Part shown: positions 19,119 to 28,769 of the stretch, one piece after another
How the letters are laid out: each line of letters starts with the position of its first letter
Position numbering within the stretch: position 1 is the stretch's first letter
The notes under the pieces: generated by a model
Database searches by the model: none
Told to the model about the DNA's origin: nothing
Seen by the model: the letters and a program-made list of their open reading frames with translations, nothing else
Assembly: GCF_900176365.1 (NCBI RefSeq)
Contig: NZ_FWXY01000007.1
Coordinates: forward strand, 143,334 to 207,333
Length of the DNA stretch: 64,000 nucleotides
From: Desulfocicer vacuolatum DSM 3385
GTDB taxonomy: Bacteria; Desulfobacterota; Desulfobacteria; Desulfobacterales; Desulfobacteraceae
Direction of reading: 5' to 3'
Program-made: the position numbers and the translations under genes

Positions 19119-19343
19119 ATTTCAATTCTCCCGGATCAAATAAGTATTTTGATTTTATATATAAATATCATTTGTTTTTGGCCAACGATACTTTAAAGTT
19201 TGTCTGTTTGTCAAGGGAATTGAGGGCGTTGCCCATATAATCGGTGGGCTTGCGCACAGTATTGTTTTTTTTCAACCCGCAGGTGACGGATTTAACCGTG
19301 TCGTGTGCGGATAGCGTGTGTGGTCAAGCCCCCGGATTCAAAG

Positions 19344-21041
19344 TTAAGCATTCATCTCATAGGTGTCGCTCATCTTCAGCACGTGGGTTTGCCATACCCG
19401 CTGGAAGCGTTTCGGATCTGTCACCGGTTTTTTAATGATTTTCAGGCTGTTTTCCATTTGTTTGTCTGTGGCACTGCTCTTGCTGTAGAGCTGGAGCGCA
19501 TGTTTTGAAAAATCTTTTACCATGAAATCAAAAATCTGATCCACAATATCCTCTTCTGTTTTTAAAAGAAGAGCATTCTCAATGATCAATTGGCCATAGA
19601 CCACCAATGCAAAGAGTTCTCCCAGAATCAAGAGAAAATCAATGTCTTTTATCTGTTCTTTTTCCGGTGGGGCATTGAGCAACAGGTCTTTAAGGGCCTT
19701 GATCTGTTCTTTAAAAATGGTGAGGTTGGGCAGGTCCATTTGGGCATAGGTTTTTTCAAAATCATGGAAAATAATTTTAGAAAGTCCCCGGGTGCTTCCC
19801 TGGTCAAACAGGAAGTCGTCATTGGCTGTGTTGTGCATCAGGGGGATCTCCGGCATGTCTGCCGGTGCAAAAAGATAATTGGCCATGAATTTCACCACCA
19901 GGGCCATGTTCACATGGACGGTGCCCTCCAGTTTTGGAAGTCCCCGGATTTCAATGGCCGCCATTTCAAAATAGGTGTCCTTTTCAAAGCCTTTGGCTGC
20001 GATGACGTCCCAGATAAGGTTGATCACCTCTTCTCCCTGGGTGGTTACCTTCATTTTGGTCAGGGGATTATACAGAAGATAACGTCTGTCATCCCTGGAA
20101 GCCGTGCGCATATAGTCACTGTTTCTTGCAGCAAAAAGTTTCATGGCTGTGAGCCGGGCAAAGGCGGTTGTCATCAATTCCTGGACATGGGGAAAGTCTG
20201 TCACTTTTTTGCCGTAAAGCTCCCTGTGGGCCGCATGGGTGATGGCCTCGTAAAAAGCATGGGTGCAGATACCGATGGAGGCCCAGCCCAGATTGTATTT
20301 TCCCACATTAATGGTGTTCAGTGCACTGTCCCAGGCATGGGAACCCCGGGAGAGGATGTCCGAAGATGCCACAGGATATCCGTTGAGGCTGAACTCTGCC
20401 ACATAGGACTGGTTGGAAATGATATTTTTTACCAGGGTATAATTTTCATGTTCCGGCCGGGCTGTGAAAAATACATATTCGTCGGTGTCAGAATCCTTTC
20501 CAAACACCGATACCAGGCCCGCTTTATTGGCATTGCCAATGTAATATTTTCCGCCGTCTGCTACAAATTGATCATCGGTGAGGGGGGTCAGTGTCATATC
20601 ACTGGAATAAAGATCTGCTCCATGTTCTTTTTCCGATAATCCAAAGGCAAAGATTTCCCCTTGCTCCAGTAATTTTGCCGTCTTTTTTTTCAGTGCTTCA
20701 TTTTTACCCATCCAGATGGGTCCCAGCCCCAGGATGGTGACCTGCCAGGTGTACCAGTAGGGCAAACCGTAAAATCCAAGGATTTCATTGAAGCAGCAAT
20801 TGCGGCAGGTATCCCAGCGACAGCCTTCAGTGCCATATTGCGATGGTGTTAAAAGGGTATAAAAAATTTTTTCTTTTTTCACAAACTCAAGGAAATCAGC
20901 GTACCACTCCTTGGCGTGGTAGTCTGATTTGAGTTTTGTTTTTCCCTTGCTTTCAAAAAAGGCTATGGTTTTTTTCATGATCCGGGCCGATGCGGCATCC
21001 AGATGATCAAAGGATTCTTTTTTGGGATTAAGAAGTTTCAA
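19344..21041 (-). CDS. Acyl-CoA dehydrogenase family protein (large form)
   Basis: A 565-residue flavoprotein of the acyl-CoA dehydrogenase superfamily that would introduce a 2,3 double bond into an acyl-CoA. The N-terminal helical domain is followed by the beta-domain motif FAFGLSEKEHGADLYSSD and a C-terminal helical domain plus a ~150-residue extension beyond the usual ~380 residues. A cysteine-rich stretch (WDTCRNCCFNEILGF, about residues 75-90) is unusual and worth noting. It stands alone, with HU/IHF downstream and a sensor kinase upstream, so substrate and electron acceptor cannot be inferred. Confidence 0.85.
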   Translation of the reverse strand: MKLLNPKKESFDHLDAASARIMKKTIAFFESKGKTKLKSDYHAKEWYADFLEFVKKEKIFYTLLTPSQYGTEGCRWDTCRNCCFNEILGFYGLPYWYTWQVTILGLGPIWMGKNEALKKKTAKLLEQGEIFAFGLSEKEHGADLYSSDMTLTPLTDDQFVADGGKYYIGNANKAGLVSVFGKDSDTDEYVFFTARPEHENYTLVKNIISNQSYVAEFSLNGYPVASSDILSRGSHAWDSALNTINVGKYNLGWASIGICTHAFYEAITHAAHRELYGKKVTDFPHVQELMTTAFARLTAMKLFAARNSDYMRTASRDDRRYLLYNPLTKMKVTTQGEEVINLIWDVIAAKGFEKDTYFEMAAIEIRGLPKLEGTVHVNMALVVKFMANYLFAPADMPEIPLMHNTANDDFLFDQGSTRGLSKIIFHDFEKTYAQMDLPNLTIFKEQIKALKDLLLNAPPEKEQIKDIDFLLILGELFALVVYGQLIIENALLLKTEEDIVDQIFDFMVKDFSKHALQLYSKSSATDKQMENSLKIIKKPVTDPKRFQRVWQTHVLKMSDTYEMNA

Positions 21042-21147
21042 AATACCCTCCTGGAGATCTTGTTATTTTTATAAACAATGTTCACTGTAATGATGTTAAT
21101 TTCTATCAGGTGGGGGTATTTGTCAAGTCTTTTTGGCAGCAGGGCCG

Positions 21148-23217
21148 CTATTTAAGAAATTTTTTAATGGTTTCTGAAAGGGAATTAATGGAAAGGGGTT
21201 TTGAAAGAAGCGCATCAATGTCCTGATTTTCATCCTGGCCCAGGGCTGTACGACTGTCAAATCCCGTGGCCAGAATAACAGGGACTTCTTTTTTGATTTT
21301 TTTGATTTCCCTGGCCAGCTGGGTTCCCTGGAGGCCGGGCATGGTGAGATCCGTAATTACCAGGTCAAAGGAGTCTGACTCTTTTTTAAATGCAGCCAGG
21401 GCTTCAGAGGGGGACTGCAAGGCAACAGCCTGGTATCCGATCCTTTCCAGCATCATTTTGCCAAGATCCACCAGCATCTTTTCATCATCCACAAACAGAA
21501 TTTTACCTTCTCCGGTGGCAATGGCATTGTTCATCACCCTGTTTTTTTTCTGTTCATCGGGGCAGGCCGGCAGGTAAATGGTAATCACAGTGCCTTTTCC
21601 CGGCTGGCTCTCCAGCACAACGCCCCCTTTACATCGTGTGATAATGCTGTGTACCACAGAAAGGCCAAGTCCCCGGCCGTCTCCCCCCTGCTTGGTGGTG
21701 AAATAGGGGTCAAAGATTTTATCCCTTAACTCCGTTGTGATCCCTTTACCGTTGTCTTCTACTTCAATGGTGACATAATCGCCATGGGGCAGGTTCAGTT
21801 CATTGGTGGGGGTGTAATTTTCAGCCGTGAGGGAGATATCTTTCATTGCAAGGGAAATCGTACCTTGCTTGCCCTCCATGGCCTGGTATGCATTTGTCAT
21901 CAGATTGGTGATGATCTGGTAAATCTGATTGGGGGTTGCAAGTACCCGTCCTGTCTTTTGGGGAATATCACTGTTAATGGTAATGGATGAAGGAATGGTG
22001 GCCCTTAGCATCTTGAGTTTTTCTTTAACCACAGAGGTGGGAATGATGGGGCTTGGGGGGGTGTCCTCTTCCTCTTTTAGGCGACTGAAGTCCAGTATCT
22101 GCAGGGTCAGGTTCTTGGCCCGGTTGCAGCCGTCAATGATCTGCCGGGTGAAGTGGCTGGTTTTAGAATCACTGCTTACATCCATCTGGAGCAGCTGGGT
22201 GTAGCCCAGAATGACTCCCAGAATATTGTTGAAATCATGGGCAATGCCCCCGGCAAGTGTTCCCAGTGCTTCCAGGCGCTGGACCTGGTTGAGCTGGGCC
22301 ATGAGGCGTTCGTTTTCTTTTTCTGACAATTTGTATTCAGTGATATCTCTGTCAATGCCCCGGTACCCTATGAGCGTTCCAGTGTCATCCAGCATGGGTC
22401 TGCCGTTGGTGAGAAAACAGAGGCGTTTTTTGTTTTTATGCTGTTTCCAGATTTCAATGTTTTTAAAGGGAAGACAGGCCTTGGTGCGGTGACAGATGCG
22501 TTTTTGGGCAATGGACGTTTCTTTTTCCTTGAACATGGCTGAAAAATGGATTTCATTGAGTTCTTCCATGGAATATCCTGTAATATCTGTTATGTTGTCA
22601 GATACATAGGTATATTTCCCATGGCGATCCATTTCCCAGATAAGATCCCCAATGCTGATGGTTATCTCTTTAAACCGTTGTTCGCTTTCAAGGAAACCAT
22701 TTTTCATGGTCTGTTTTTGTCGCAGTTGCCGGTGCAAAGCTTGAATGTTTTCATGGGATGCCAGTGCTGTTGCAAAAACAGTGTTGATTTTTTGAGCATT
22801 GATTTCAGCATCTGTGAATATGTCGTGGATGTCACTTTCTTCCAGCATCTGCTCATGGGAAATGTCATCCAATGTGTCTGTTTGTATGATAATTCGAATG
22901 GTTTTATCTTTTACAGATTCACGAATATAATGGATCAGCCATCGGCCGTCTGTAATTGTTTTTCGGGACAGATGGAGCAGCATGACTGCAATGTTTTGTG
23001 TTTTTGAAATAAGAGTCTGGGCATCATGGATGGAATCGGCTTTGATAAGGGAAACAGGCTTTTTTTTAAAGGCAAACCGGGAAAGGGTGGTTTCAATAAA
23101 TGTTTGGTTTTTTTCATCAGAATCAACAACAAGGACCTGCCGGGTTTCCCTGGAAAGGGAGGGGGCAATGGTGTCAACTTTTTTTGGCGATCGCTTTTCC
23201 GGAAATTCTGAAACCAT
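21148..23217 (-). CDS. Hybrid sensor histidine kinase (pseudo-receiver, PAS, HisKA, HATPase, receiver)
   Basis: A 689-residue cytosolic hybrid kinase without membrane segments. Order: N-terminal receiver-like domain (residues ~27-150, QVLVVDSDEKNQ), PAS (~190-310), HisKA with the phospho-acceptor His in GGIAHDFNNILG, HATPase (NLMTNAYQAM; DNGKGI; GLGLSVVHS), and a C-terminal receiver (KILFVDDEKMLVD, Asp in LVITDLTMPG, Lys in LSKPL). The N-terminal receiver has His82 where the phospho-accepting Asp should be, so it is probably a pseudo-receiver. ATG 23217 follows AAAGGGA; an upstream GTG at 23307 lacks a site. No cognate regulator gene is adjacent. Confidence 0.9.
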   Translation of the reverse strand: MVSEFPEKRSPKKVDTIAPSLSRETRQVLVVDSDEKNQTFIETTLSRFAFKKKPVSLIKADSIHDAQTLISKTQNIAVMLLHLSRKTITDGRWLIHYIRESVKDKTIRIIIQTDTLDDISHEQMLEESDIHDIFTDAEINAQKINTVFATALASHENIQALHRQLRQKQTMKNGFLESEQRFKEITISIGDLIWEMDRHGKYTYVSDNITDITGYSMEELNEIHFSAMFKEKETSIAQKRICHRTKACLPFKNIEIWKQHKNKKRLCFLTNGRPMLDDTGTLIGYRGIDRDITEYKLSEKENERLMAQLNQVQRLEALGTLAGGIAHDFNNILGVILGYTQLLQMDVSSDSKTSHFTRQIIDGCNRAKNLTLQILDFSRLKEEEDTPPSPIIPTSVVKEKLKMLRATIPSSITINSDIPQKTGRVLATPNQIYQIITNLMTNAYQAMEGKQGTISLAMKDISLTAENYTPTNELNLPHGDYVTIEVEDNGKGITTELRDKIFDPYFTTKQGGDGRGLGLSVVHSIITRCKGGVVLESQPGKGTVITIYLPACPDEQKKNRVMNNAIATGEGKILFVDDEKMLVDLGKMMLERIGYQAVALQSPSEALAAFKKESDSFDLVITDLTMPGLQGTQLAREIKKIKKEVPVILATGFDSRTALGQDENQDIDALLSKPLSINSLSETIKKFLK

Positions 23218-23363
23218 AATGTTTTCCCTTTTTATTGATATGGAGTATTGATTTTTTTTATGACAAAGCAGATCTTGGGTACTGGATTTTAGGTGCCGGG
23301 TGTTCACAGCAACTACTTTTTCATTGTTTGTTGTGGCTGGAAATTACAGCCATGTAAATTTTT

Positions 23364-23546
23364 TATATGAAACTCCATCCAAAATCCTGTAATAGTTAGA
23401 ATTTCATTTTTCGTTGTGGGCAGGTTAAATCCCAATATGATCTGCCTGTGGCAGTTATATGAAATACTCCGCAAATCAGAGGTGTATTTCAAGCTTTGTT
23501 GTGGGCAGAACGAGATCAGAATACGACCTGTCCGGGGCAGTTATAT
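23364..23546 (+). repeat. Tandem pair of family A repeats (copies 4 and 5)
   Basis: Copy 4 (23364-23460) and copy 5 (23456-23546) are head-to-tail and share the junction TATAT, so the end of one is the start of the next. Copy 4 is more diverged in stem 1; copy 5 has a good stem 1. Both retain GTTGTGGGC. Confidence 0.8.
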
Positions 23547-23662
23547 TTGGATCATCCCATATATTTTATGGAACATCGAGTTCAGGCTATAAGGAAGATG
23601 CGGATGTTGTCAATAAAATTATGATGTTCCTGCAAAAAATCGATATCCCGGCTGAAAATTGA
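23547..23662 (+). pseudogene. Unidentified gene remnant after a family A repeat
   Basis: The frame leaving the repeat reads FGSSHIFYGTSSSGYKEDAD and continues for about 18 residues with protein-like composition to a TGA at 23660. The upstream part of the frame is repeat sequence. It looks like the C-terminal end of a disrupted coding sequence, but the family is not recognised. Confidence 0.25.
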
Positions 23663-23759
23663 AAGCGATCATCCTTATTCTTGGACTGCACGCAGGAAGC
23701 CCGGCATGGAAAACAATTGACACCTGTGTGATCTTTTATTAACTATATCCTACTTTTTT

Positions 23760-23936
23760 TATATGAAATACTCCGCAAACCCGGGGAATATTTCTACCTT
23801 TGTTGTGGGCGGAATGAGGTCGGAATACGGTCCGCCCGTGGCGGGTTATATGAAATATTCCGCAAACCTGTAGAGAGTTTCTATTTTTGTTGTTGGCAGA
23901 ACCGGATAAAATAAGGTCTACCGGTGGCAGTTATAT
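23760..23936 (+). repeat. Tandem pair of family A repeats (copies 6 and 7)
   Basis: A second head-to-tail pair (23760-23851 and 23847-23936), again sharing TATAT. With the pair 200 bp upstream, this makes a four-copy cluster that fills the gap between the sensor kinase and purB. The last copy ends 33 bp before the purB start, so any purB leader RNA would include it if transcription starts upstream. Confidence 0.8.
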
Positions 23937-23969
23937 TTTTTAATTCACACCCTAAGTTATGGAGAAATT

Positions 23970-25334
23970 ATGGAAAGCATAAAAGCATTGTCAGTGCTTG
24001 ATGGAAGATATAAAAGACTCACCGGTGAACTGGTGGATGTTTTTTCCGAATATGGTCTGATCAAACACCGGGTTCAGGTGGAAATTGAATGGCTCAAATT
24101 TATTCTCATGGATCTGAAACTGGCGGTCCTGGATAAAAATAAAGTGGATGATATTGACATCATTCTCAATGATTTCACCGGAAAAGATGCCCTGAGGGTC
24201 AAGGAAATTGAGCGATCCACCAACCACGATGTCAAAGCCGTGGAATACTTTATCAAAGAGAAACTTACGGAAAAAGGCCTGGGTGACATTGGGGAATGGG
24301 TGCATTTTGCCTGTACCTCCGATGATATCAACAACACGGCCTATGCCCTTATGTTGAAAAAAGGCAGGGATATTGCAACGGCCCTTTTGTCTGACCTGGT
24401 TGAAACGGTTGAAGAAAAAGCCATGGCCTATAAATCGGTTCCCATGATGTCCCGGACCCATGGTCAGCCGGCAACCCCCACCACCGTGGGAAAAGAATTT
24501 GTCAATTTTGCCTGGCGCTTTAACCGGGAGGTTAACATTTTAAAGGAAGCAACGGTACAGGCAAAAATAAACGGTGCCACAGGAAGCTACAATGCCCATT
24601 ATTTTGTTTTTCCTGAAATTGACTGGATCGCCGCAGGGCAGCGGTTTCTCACCACCCATCTGCAATTGGAACCCCTTCTTTACACCACCCAGATCAATCC
24701 CAATGCCTCTTTGTCATTCATTCTTCATGCTTTGATTCGTTCGGCTGCAGCAGTGGTGGATCTTGACAGAGACATGTGGGGATATATCTCCCTTGGCTAT
24801 TTCAAGCAACGGTTGAAAAAAGGGGAGACCGGCTCCTCCACCATGCCCCATAAGGTAAATCCCATAGACTTTGAAAACAGTGAGGGAAATATGGGAACAG
24901 CCATCTCCATGATGGAGCACATGGCCGTGAAACTCCAGAAGTCCCGATTTCAAAGGGATTTGTCTGACAGCACAGTGTTAAGGGGGCTGGGCTCCCTTTT
25001 CGGGTATTATATCATCGGTATTAAAAACTGCATAAAGGGGCTGGGAAAGGTGGATCTCAATGCGACGGTGCTGGAGAATGACCTTAGGGCCAACCAGGAG
25101 CTTCTGGCTGAACCCTTTCAGACAGCCATGCGGGTTTTTGGAGAAGAAAACCCCTATGAACGGCTCAAGGATCTCACCCGGGGACAAAAAATAGACAAAG
25201 AAATCCTGGATGCATTTGTGGATAAACTGGAAAAAGTACCGGGGCCCTTTAAAGAGCGCATGCGCCAACTGACCCCTGCCACCTACACCGGCCTTGCTGA
25301 GCAGCTGGTGGACCACTATTTCAAGGAAAAATAA
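23970..25334 (+). CDS. purB: Adenylosuccinate lyase
   Basis: A 454-residue fumarase/aspartase-superfamily lyase that acts twice in purine synthesis, on SAICAR and on adenylosuccinate. Visible are the signature GSSTMPHKVNPIDFENSEGN, the TSDDINNTAYALML segment and SRTHGQPATPTTVGKE with the catalytic histidine. Length fits the E. coli-type PurB. TGGAGAAATT precedes ATG 23970. It stands alone between a repeat cluster and a family D repeat. Housekeeping. Confidence 0.97.
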   Translation: MESIKALSVLDGRYKRLTGELVDVFSEYGLIKHRVQVEIEWLKFILMDLKLAVLDKNKVDDIDIILNDFTGKDALRVKEIERSTNHDVKAVEYFIKEKLTEKGLGDIGEWVHFACTSDDINNTAYALMLKKGRDIATALLSDLVETVEEKAMAYKSVPMMSRTHGQPATPTTVGKEFVNFAWRFNREVNILKEATVQAKINGATGSYNAHYFVFPEIDWIAAGQRFLTTHLQLEPLLYTTQINPNASLSFILHALIRSAAAVVDLDRDMWGYISLGYFKQRLKKGETGSSTMPHKVNPIDFENSEGNMGTAISMMEHMAVKLQKSRFQRDLSDSTVLRGLGSLFGYYIIGIKNCIKGLGKVDLNATVLENDLRANQELLAEPFQTAMRVFGEENPYERLKDLTRGQKIDKEILDAFVDKLEKVPGPFKERMRQLTPATYTGLAEQLVDHYFKEK

Positions 25335-25342
25335 TAATCAAC

Positions 25343-25475
25343 GGTAAATATTCGGTGAGCACCCCATCTTCACTTGTTTGGCTTTTTTTTACCCGACGTT
25401 GGTATGCTACACAACTTCAGACAGGCGAAGATGGCGCACCGTCCAGACATTTGCATGGGCAAACCGAATATTTAA
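25343..25475. repeat. Family D palindromic repeat (MITE-like), copy 1
   Basis: A 133-bp element with terminal inverted repeats TAAATATTCGG and CCGAATATTTA and subterminal CCCCATCTTC/GAAGATGG arms. It fills the gap between the convergent purB and ftsK genes, starting 8 bp after the purB stop and ending 2 bp before the ftsK stop codon. No coding potential. Confidence 0.7.
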
Positions 25476-25477
25476 AA

Positions 25478-28402
25478 TCAATCCATGGGGCCTGTGAGTA
25501 CTTGTCTTGGCTTTGCGCCGTCGGAGGGTCCCACAATGCCTTTTCTTTCCATGATGTCAATGATTCTGGCGGCCCGGTTGTACCCCACCCGCAGGGCCCG
25601 CTGGATGCCGGATATGGATGCCTGACGGGTGGTCATGACCACCTCCAGGGCATCCTGGTATTTTTCATCGTATTCATCATCTATATTTTCCTGTTCCTGT
25701 TCCTCGGGTTGCTCTGTGATGACGTCAAACAGGTATTCCGGTGCCTGCTGGGCCTTTAAAAATGTGGTGACATCAATGAGCTCTTCCTCTGACAGATAGG
25801 TGCCGTGTACCCTTGTGAGCCGGGCCGTACCCGGAGGAACAAAGAGCATGTCTCCCATGCCGAGCAGGGTCTCTGCCCCATTGGAATCAATGATGGTTCT
25901 GGAGTCTGTCTTGGAGGAGACCTGGAAGGAAATCCGGGTGGGGAAATTGGCCTTGATAATACCGGTCAGTACATCCACAGAGGGGCGCTGGGTGGCCAGT
26001 ATCAGATGAATACCGGCGGCCCTGGCCATCTGGGCAAGACGGGTGAGGGAAAGCTCCACATCCCGGGAAGCGGTCATCATCAGGTCTGCCAACTCATCAA
26101 TGATGATCACAATGTAGGAAAGGGGATTATCTGCTTCTGGATCGTGTTCCAGCTCTTTCATTTTCTGGTTGAACTGTTCGATATTTCTCACCTGGTATTT
26201 GGCCAGAAGATCATACCGTCGCTCCATCTCCCGCACCATCCACTGGAGGGCTGTGGTGGCTTTTTTCATATCTGTGATCACCGGGGTGATAAGATGGGGA
26301 ATGTCATTGTACAAGGAAAGCTCAATGCGTTTGGGGTCAATCATTAAGAATTTCACTTCATCGGGTTTTGCTTTGTACAGGATACTGGTGATCATGGCAT
26401 TGAGTCCCACGCTTTTGCCTGTGCCTGTGGCCCCGGCAATGAGCAGGTGGGGCATGCTTTCAAGCTGTACCACCACCGGGTTGCCAATGATATCCTTGCC
26501 AAGGCATATGGGCAGTTTTGAGGGATTGTTGATAAAGTCCTCCGAGCTCACAATGTCAATGAAAGGAACAATGCTTTTTTTAAGATTTGGGATTTCAATG
26601 CCCATGACATCTTTGCCCGGTATGGGGGCCACAATGCGGATGCTGTAAGCACTCAGGGCCAGGGCAAGGTCATCGGCAAGGTTGACAATTTTGCTGATTT
26701 TAATGCCGGGATCGGGTTTATATTCAAAGGTGGTGATCACAGGACCTGGGGATACGCCCATCACCTCTCCCTTGATGCCGAAGTAGCCTAATTTTTTTTC
26801 CAGAAGTTCCGCATCCCGCCGGATGCTTTCATGATCCACCTCTGTTTTGCTGTTGATATTTTTCAAAAATCCCAGGGAGGGCAGCTGGTAGGTCTCTTCT
26901 GCGGAGAGGTTGTCCATGGGGAGAGGCGTATCGGTTTTTATATGTGAATAGTCGGTGGCCGTGTGGATGGGGAAACTGCCCATGGCAGGGGCCGGCTCCC
27001 GGGGGGAAGTTTTTTCTTCCACGGATGTTTTGGTAATGACGGGGGGGGGGACGGTGTCTTGTTGGATTGGGTCTGCCATGGTTTTTTGTGGTATCTCGTC
27101 GTCACTGTCCTTAGGTGATTTCTGCATGCTGTCCTGCATGGGGGCAGGCATGTCCAGATCTTGGTCTGCGGGTGCCTCATCGATGACGGTTGTGTGTGAA
27201 AGGTCATCATTTGCAGATATGGGCATGCTCATGGGGGCGTCAAGACTGTTGTCCGTGGGGGCTGCAGGCGGTATTTTCCCATCCGGCAGGTCATTTTGGG
27301 GGAGAGCATTGGATTGGGGGGGATCATTTGAGATTTCCGGGGAGGGCTTTGCTTCATCGCAAACCGGCATTTCATTTGTGACTTCCGATGGGGGCATTGC
27401 CGCATCTGGAATTTCATTATCCGTTTCCTGATGGGCGCTTGCACTGTTTGGGATATCATTTTCGGGTGCCGGGGATGCCATGGAGTCGTCAATCCCTTTT
27501 TTTTTCATGGGGGTATCATTCATGGCTTCCGGGGGGATGATTTGGGATTCCGGGGATGTTTCCCCGGGCATTGGGCGGTCTGATGTTGCCGTGGACGCGT
27601 TGGGTGCCACATCAGGTGCCGTTGCAGCTTTTTTTTGTGCAGGGGGCAAAATGGGGGCTGCCTGTTCCCTTTTGGGGGTATGTTTTTTGGCCTCGGCGGT
27701 TGCCTGGGTGTGGGATTCCGGTTCCCGGGTGGACACAGGGGCTTTTGACGGTGTAGGTATATTTGTGGTTTTTACCGTTGGAGAAGCGGTAAACTCTTTT
27801 TTTTCACGTTCCGGGGCCGGGGGCCGGTGCCTGTCAGCAGTGGGGGGTGACAAGGGGGTATTCACTTTTTGCTGATGTCCGGCAACCCCATGTGCCAAGG
27901 GTGATTTTGTCATGGGCTGGGGGCTTGTGTTTACGTATGGTGTTCCTGATACCTGTTGGCCTGTGTTTACTCTGGGTTTGGTCTCCCCAAGGGTTCTGGT
28001 TTTGTTTTCCAGGGTCTGTTTCAACGTGTCCAGACGATCCCTGAGCTCAACGTATTTTTTACTCAGATTCAGATTGGCCAGTAAAACAAGGACATGGGGA
28101 TTCACCGGTACCCCTGTTTTGCTAACGGATTCTTCGGCATTGGCCATTTCAGATACCATCATTTCGGCAATGCGATGAATATTTGCCGTGGAGTCGGAGT
28201 CGTCTACTTTAAAACTGAATTCACCGCAGAGGGTTCGGATGGTTAATAGATCGTTGTCAATTTTATAGCTGTTTTTTTCCAAAATAGTCACTCGATGTCC
28301 ACTTTCAAATGGTTGAAAAAAGTTGCTTTTAATTTTACCTGCAAACTGCAAGCCTGATTTGTCCGGTTCTACAAGGCACCGGGTACACGAGACTGTGGTC
28401 AT
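25478..28402 (-). CDS. ftsK: FtsK/SpoIIIE DNA translocase with ZapA-like N-terminus and no membrane domain
   Basis: A 974-residue protein. The C-terminal half is a full FtsK motor: Walker A GATGTGKSVG, Walker B IIIDELADLM, ATQRPSVDVLTG, then a winged-helix gamma domain (residues ~905-965, RQASISGIQRALRVGYNRAA) for KOPS recognition. The N-terminus has none of the four usual membrane helices. Residues ~45-140 (TIRTLCGEFSFKVDD; a conserved LLANLNLSKKYVELRDRLD segment) resemble the FtsZ-associated protein ZapA. A ~330-residue Pro/Asp/Met-rich linker with degenerate NDxP-type repeats joins them. The start is uncertain: ATG 28402 has no clear ribosome-binding site, and TTG 28282 would begin near the ZapA-like part. 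Confidence 0.88.
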   Translation of the reverse strand: MTTVSCTRCLVEPDKSGLQFAGKIKSNFFQPFESGHRVTILEKNSYKIDNDLLTIRTLCGEFSFKVDDSDSTANIHRIAEMMVSEMANAEESVSKTGVPVNPHVLVLLANLNLSKKYVELRDRLDTLKQTLENKTRTLGETKPRVNTGQQVSGTPYVNTSPQPMTKSPLAHGVAGHQQKVNTPLSPPTADRHRPPAPEREKKEFTASPTVKTTNIPTPSKAPVSTREPESHTQATAEAKKHTPKREQAAPILPPAQKKAATAPDVAPNASTATSDRPMPGETSPESQIIPPEAMNDTPMKKKGIDDSMASPAPENDIPNSASAHQETDNEIPDAAMPPSEVTNEMPVCDEAKPSPEISNDPPQSNALPQNDLPDGKIPPAAPTDNSLDAPMSMPISANDDLSHTTVIDEAPADQDLDMPAPMQDSMQKSPKDSDDEIPQKTMADPIQQDTVPPPVITKTSVEEKTSPREPAPAMGSFPIHTATDYSHIKTDTPLPMDNLSAEETYQLPSLGFLKNINSKTEVDHESIRRDAELLEKKLGYFGIKGEVMGVSPGPVITTFEYKPDPGIKISKIVNLADDLALALSAYSIRIVAPIPGKDVMGIEIPNLKKSIVPFIDIVSSEDFINNPSKLPICLGKDIIGNPVVVQLESMPHLLIAGATGTGKSVGLNAMITSILYKAKPDEVKFLMIDPKRIELSLYNDIPHLITPVITDMKKATTALQWMVREMERRYDLLAKYQVRNIEQFNQKMKELEHDPEADNPLSYIVIIIDELADLMMTASRDVELSLTRLAQMARAAGIHLILATQRPSVDVLTGIIKANFPTRISFQVSSKTDSRTIIDSNGAETLLGMGDMLFVPPGTARLTRVHGTYLSEEELIDVTTFLKAQQAPEYLFDVITEQPEEQEQENIDDEYDEKYQDALEVVMTTRQASISGIQRALRVGYNRAARIIDIMERKGIVGPSDGAKPRQVLTGPMD

Positions 28403-28507
28403 TTGGTTTTATGCCATGGAAACGTACATGTTCGTTTGGAAATGTAACGGTCTGGCCACGGCCCCATATTCACCCTTAGACGGGGCTTTGTCGCATACGG
28501 ATGTTAG

Positions 28508-28606
28508 GAAGTCAGCAGTTTTCAATTTACCGTTTATCCAATATGCCACCTATAAAATATGGCAGTCTGAGTTTTGTAAATGGTAAATCAATAAGGTCTG
28601 ACTCCC
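28508..28606 (+). repeat. Family C palindromic repeat, copy 1
   Basis: About 97 bp, flanked by AGTCAG and CTGACT ends, with inner arms ATTTACCGTTTA and TAAATGGTAAAT. A nearly identical copy lies in opposite orientation at 33285-33383. Together with the D-like fragment after it, it occupies most of the 367-bp gap upstream of truC. Confidence 0.7.
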
Positions 28607-28624
28607 TTAAGTGAGCAGGCTAAA

Positions 28625-28660
28625 ATAAGTGATGATGGGGTGTCGGCCGGATATTTACAT
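28625..28660 (+). repeat. Degenerate partial family D repeat
   Basis: GATGATGGGG followed by GGCCGGATATTTAC resembles the right end of the family D element. It is diverged and incomplete, so the assignment is tentative. Confidence 0.35.
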
Positions 28661-28769
28661 GGAAACCGTTTTCCGGTATTTTAGTCTGTTCGTTTCTATT
28701 CCATACCACATTTTATGTGAAGGGTTCAAATTTTAACTGAACCTGCCAATCAAAAAGGATGAAGCTGTT

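Noticed and set aside
23364..23936. CRISPR array
   Set aside because: The tandem repeats are ~91 bp, head-to-tail without unique spacers of constant length, and no cas gene is nearby. They are family A repeats.
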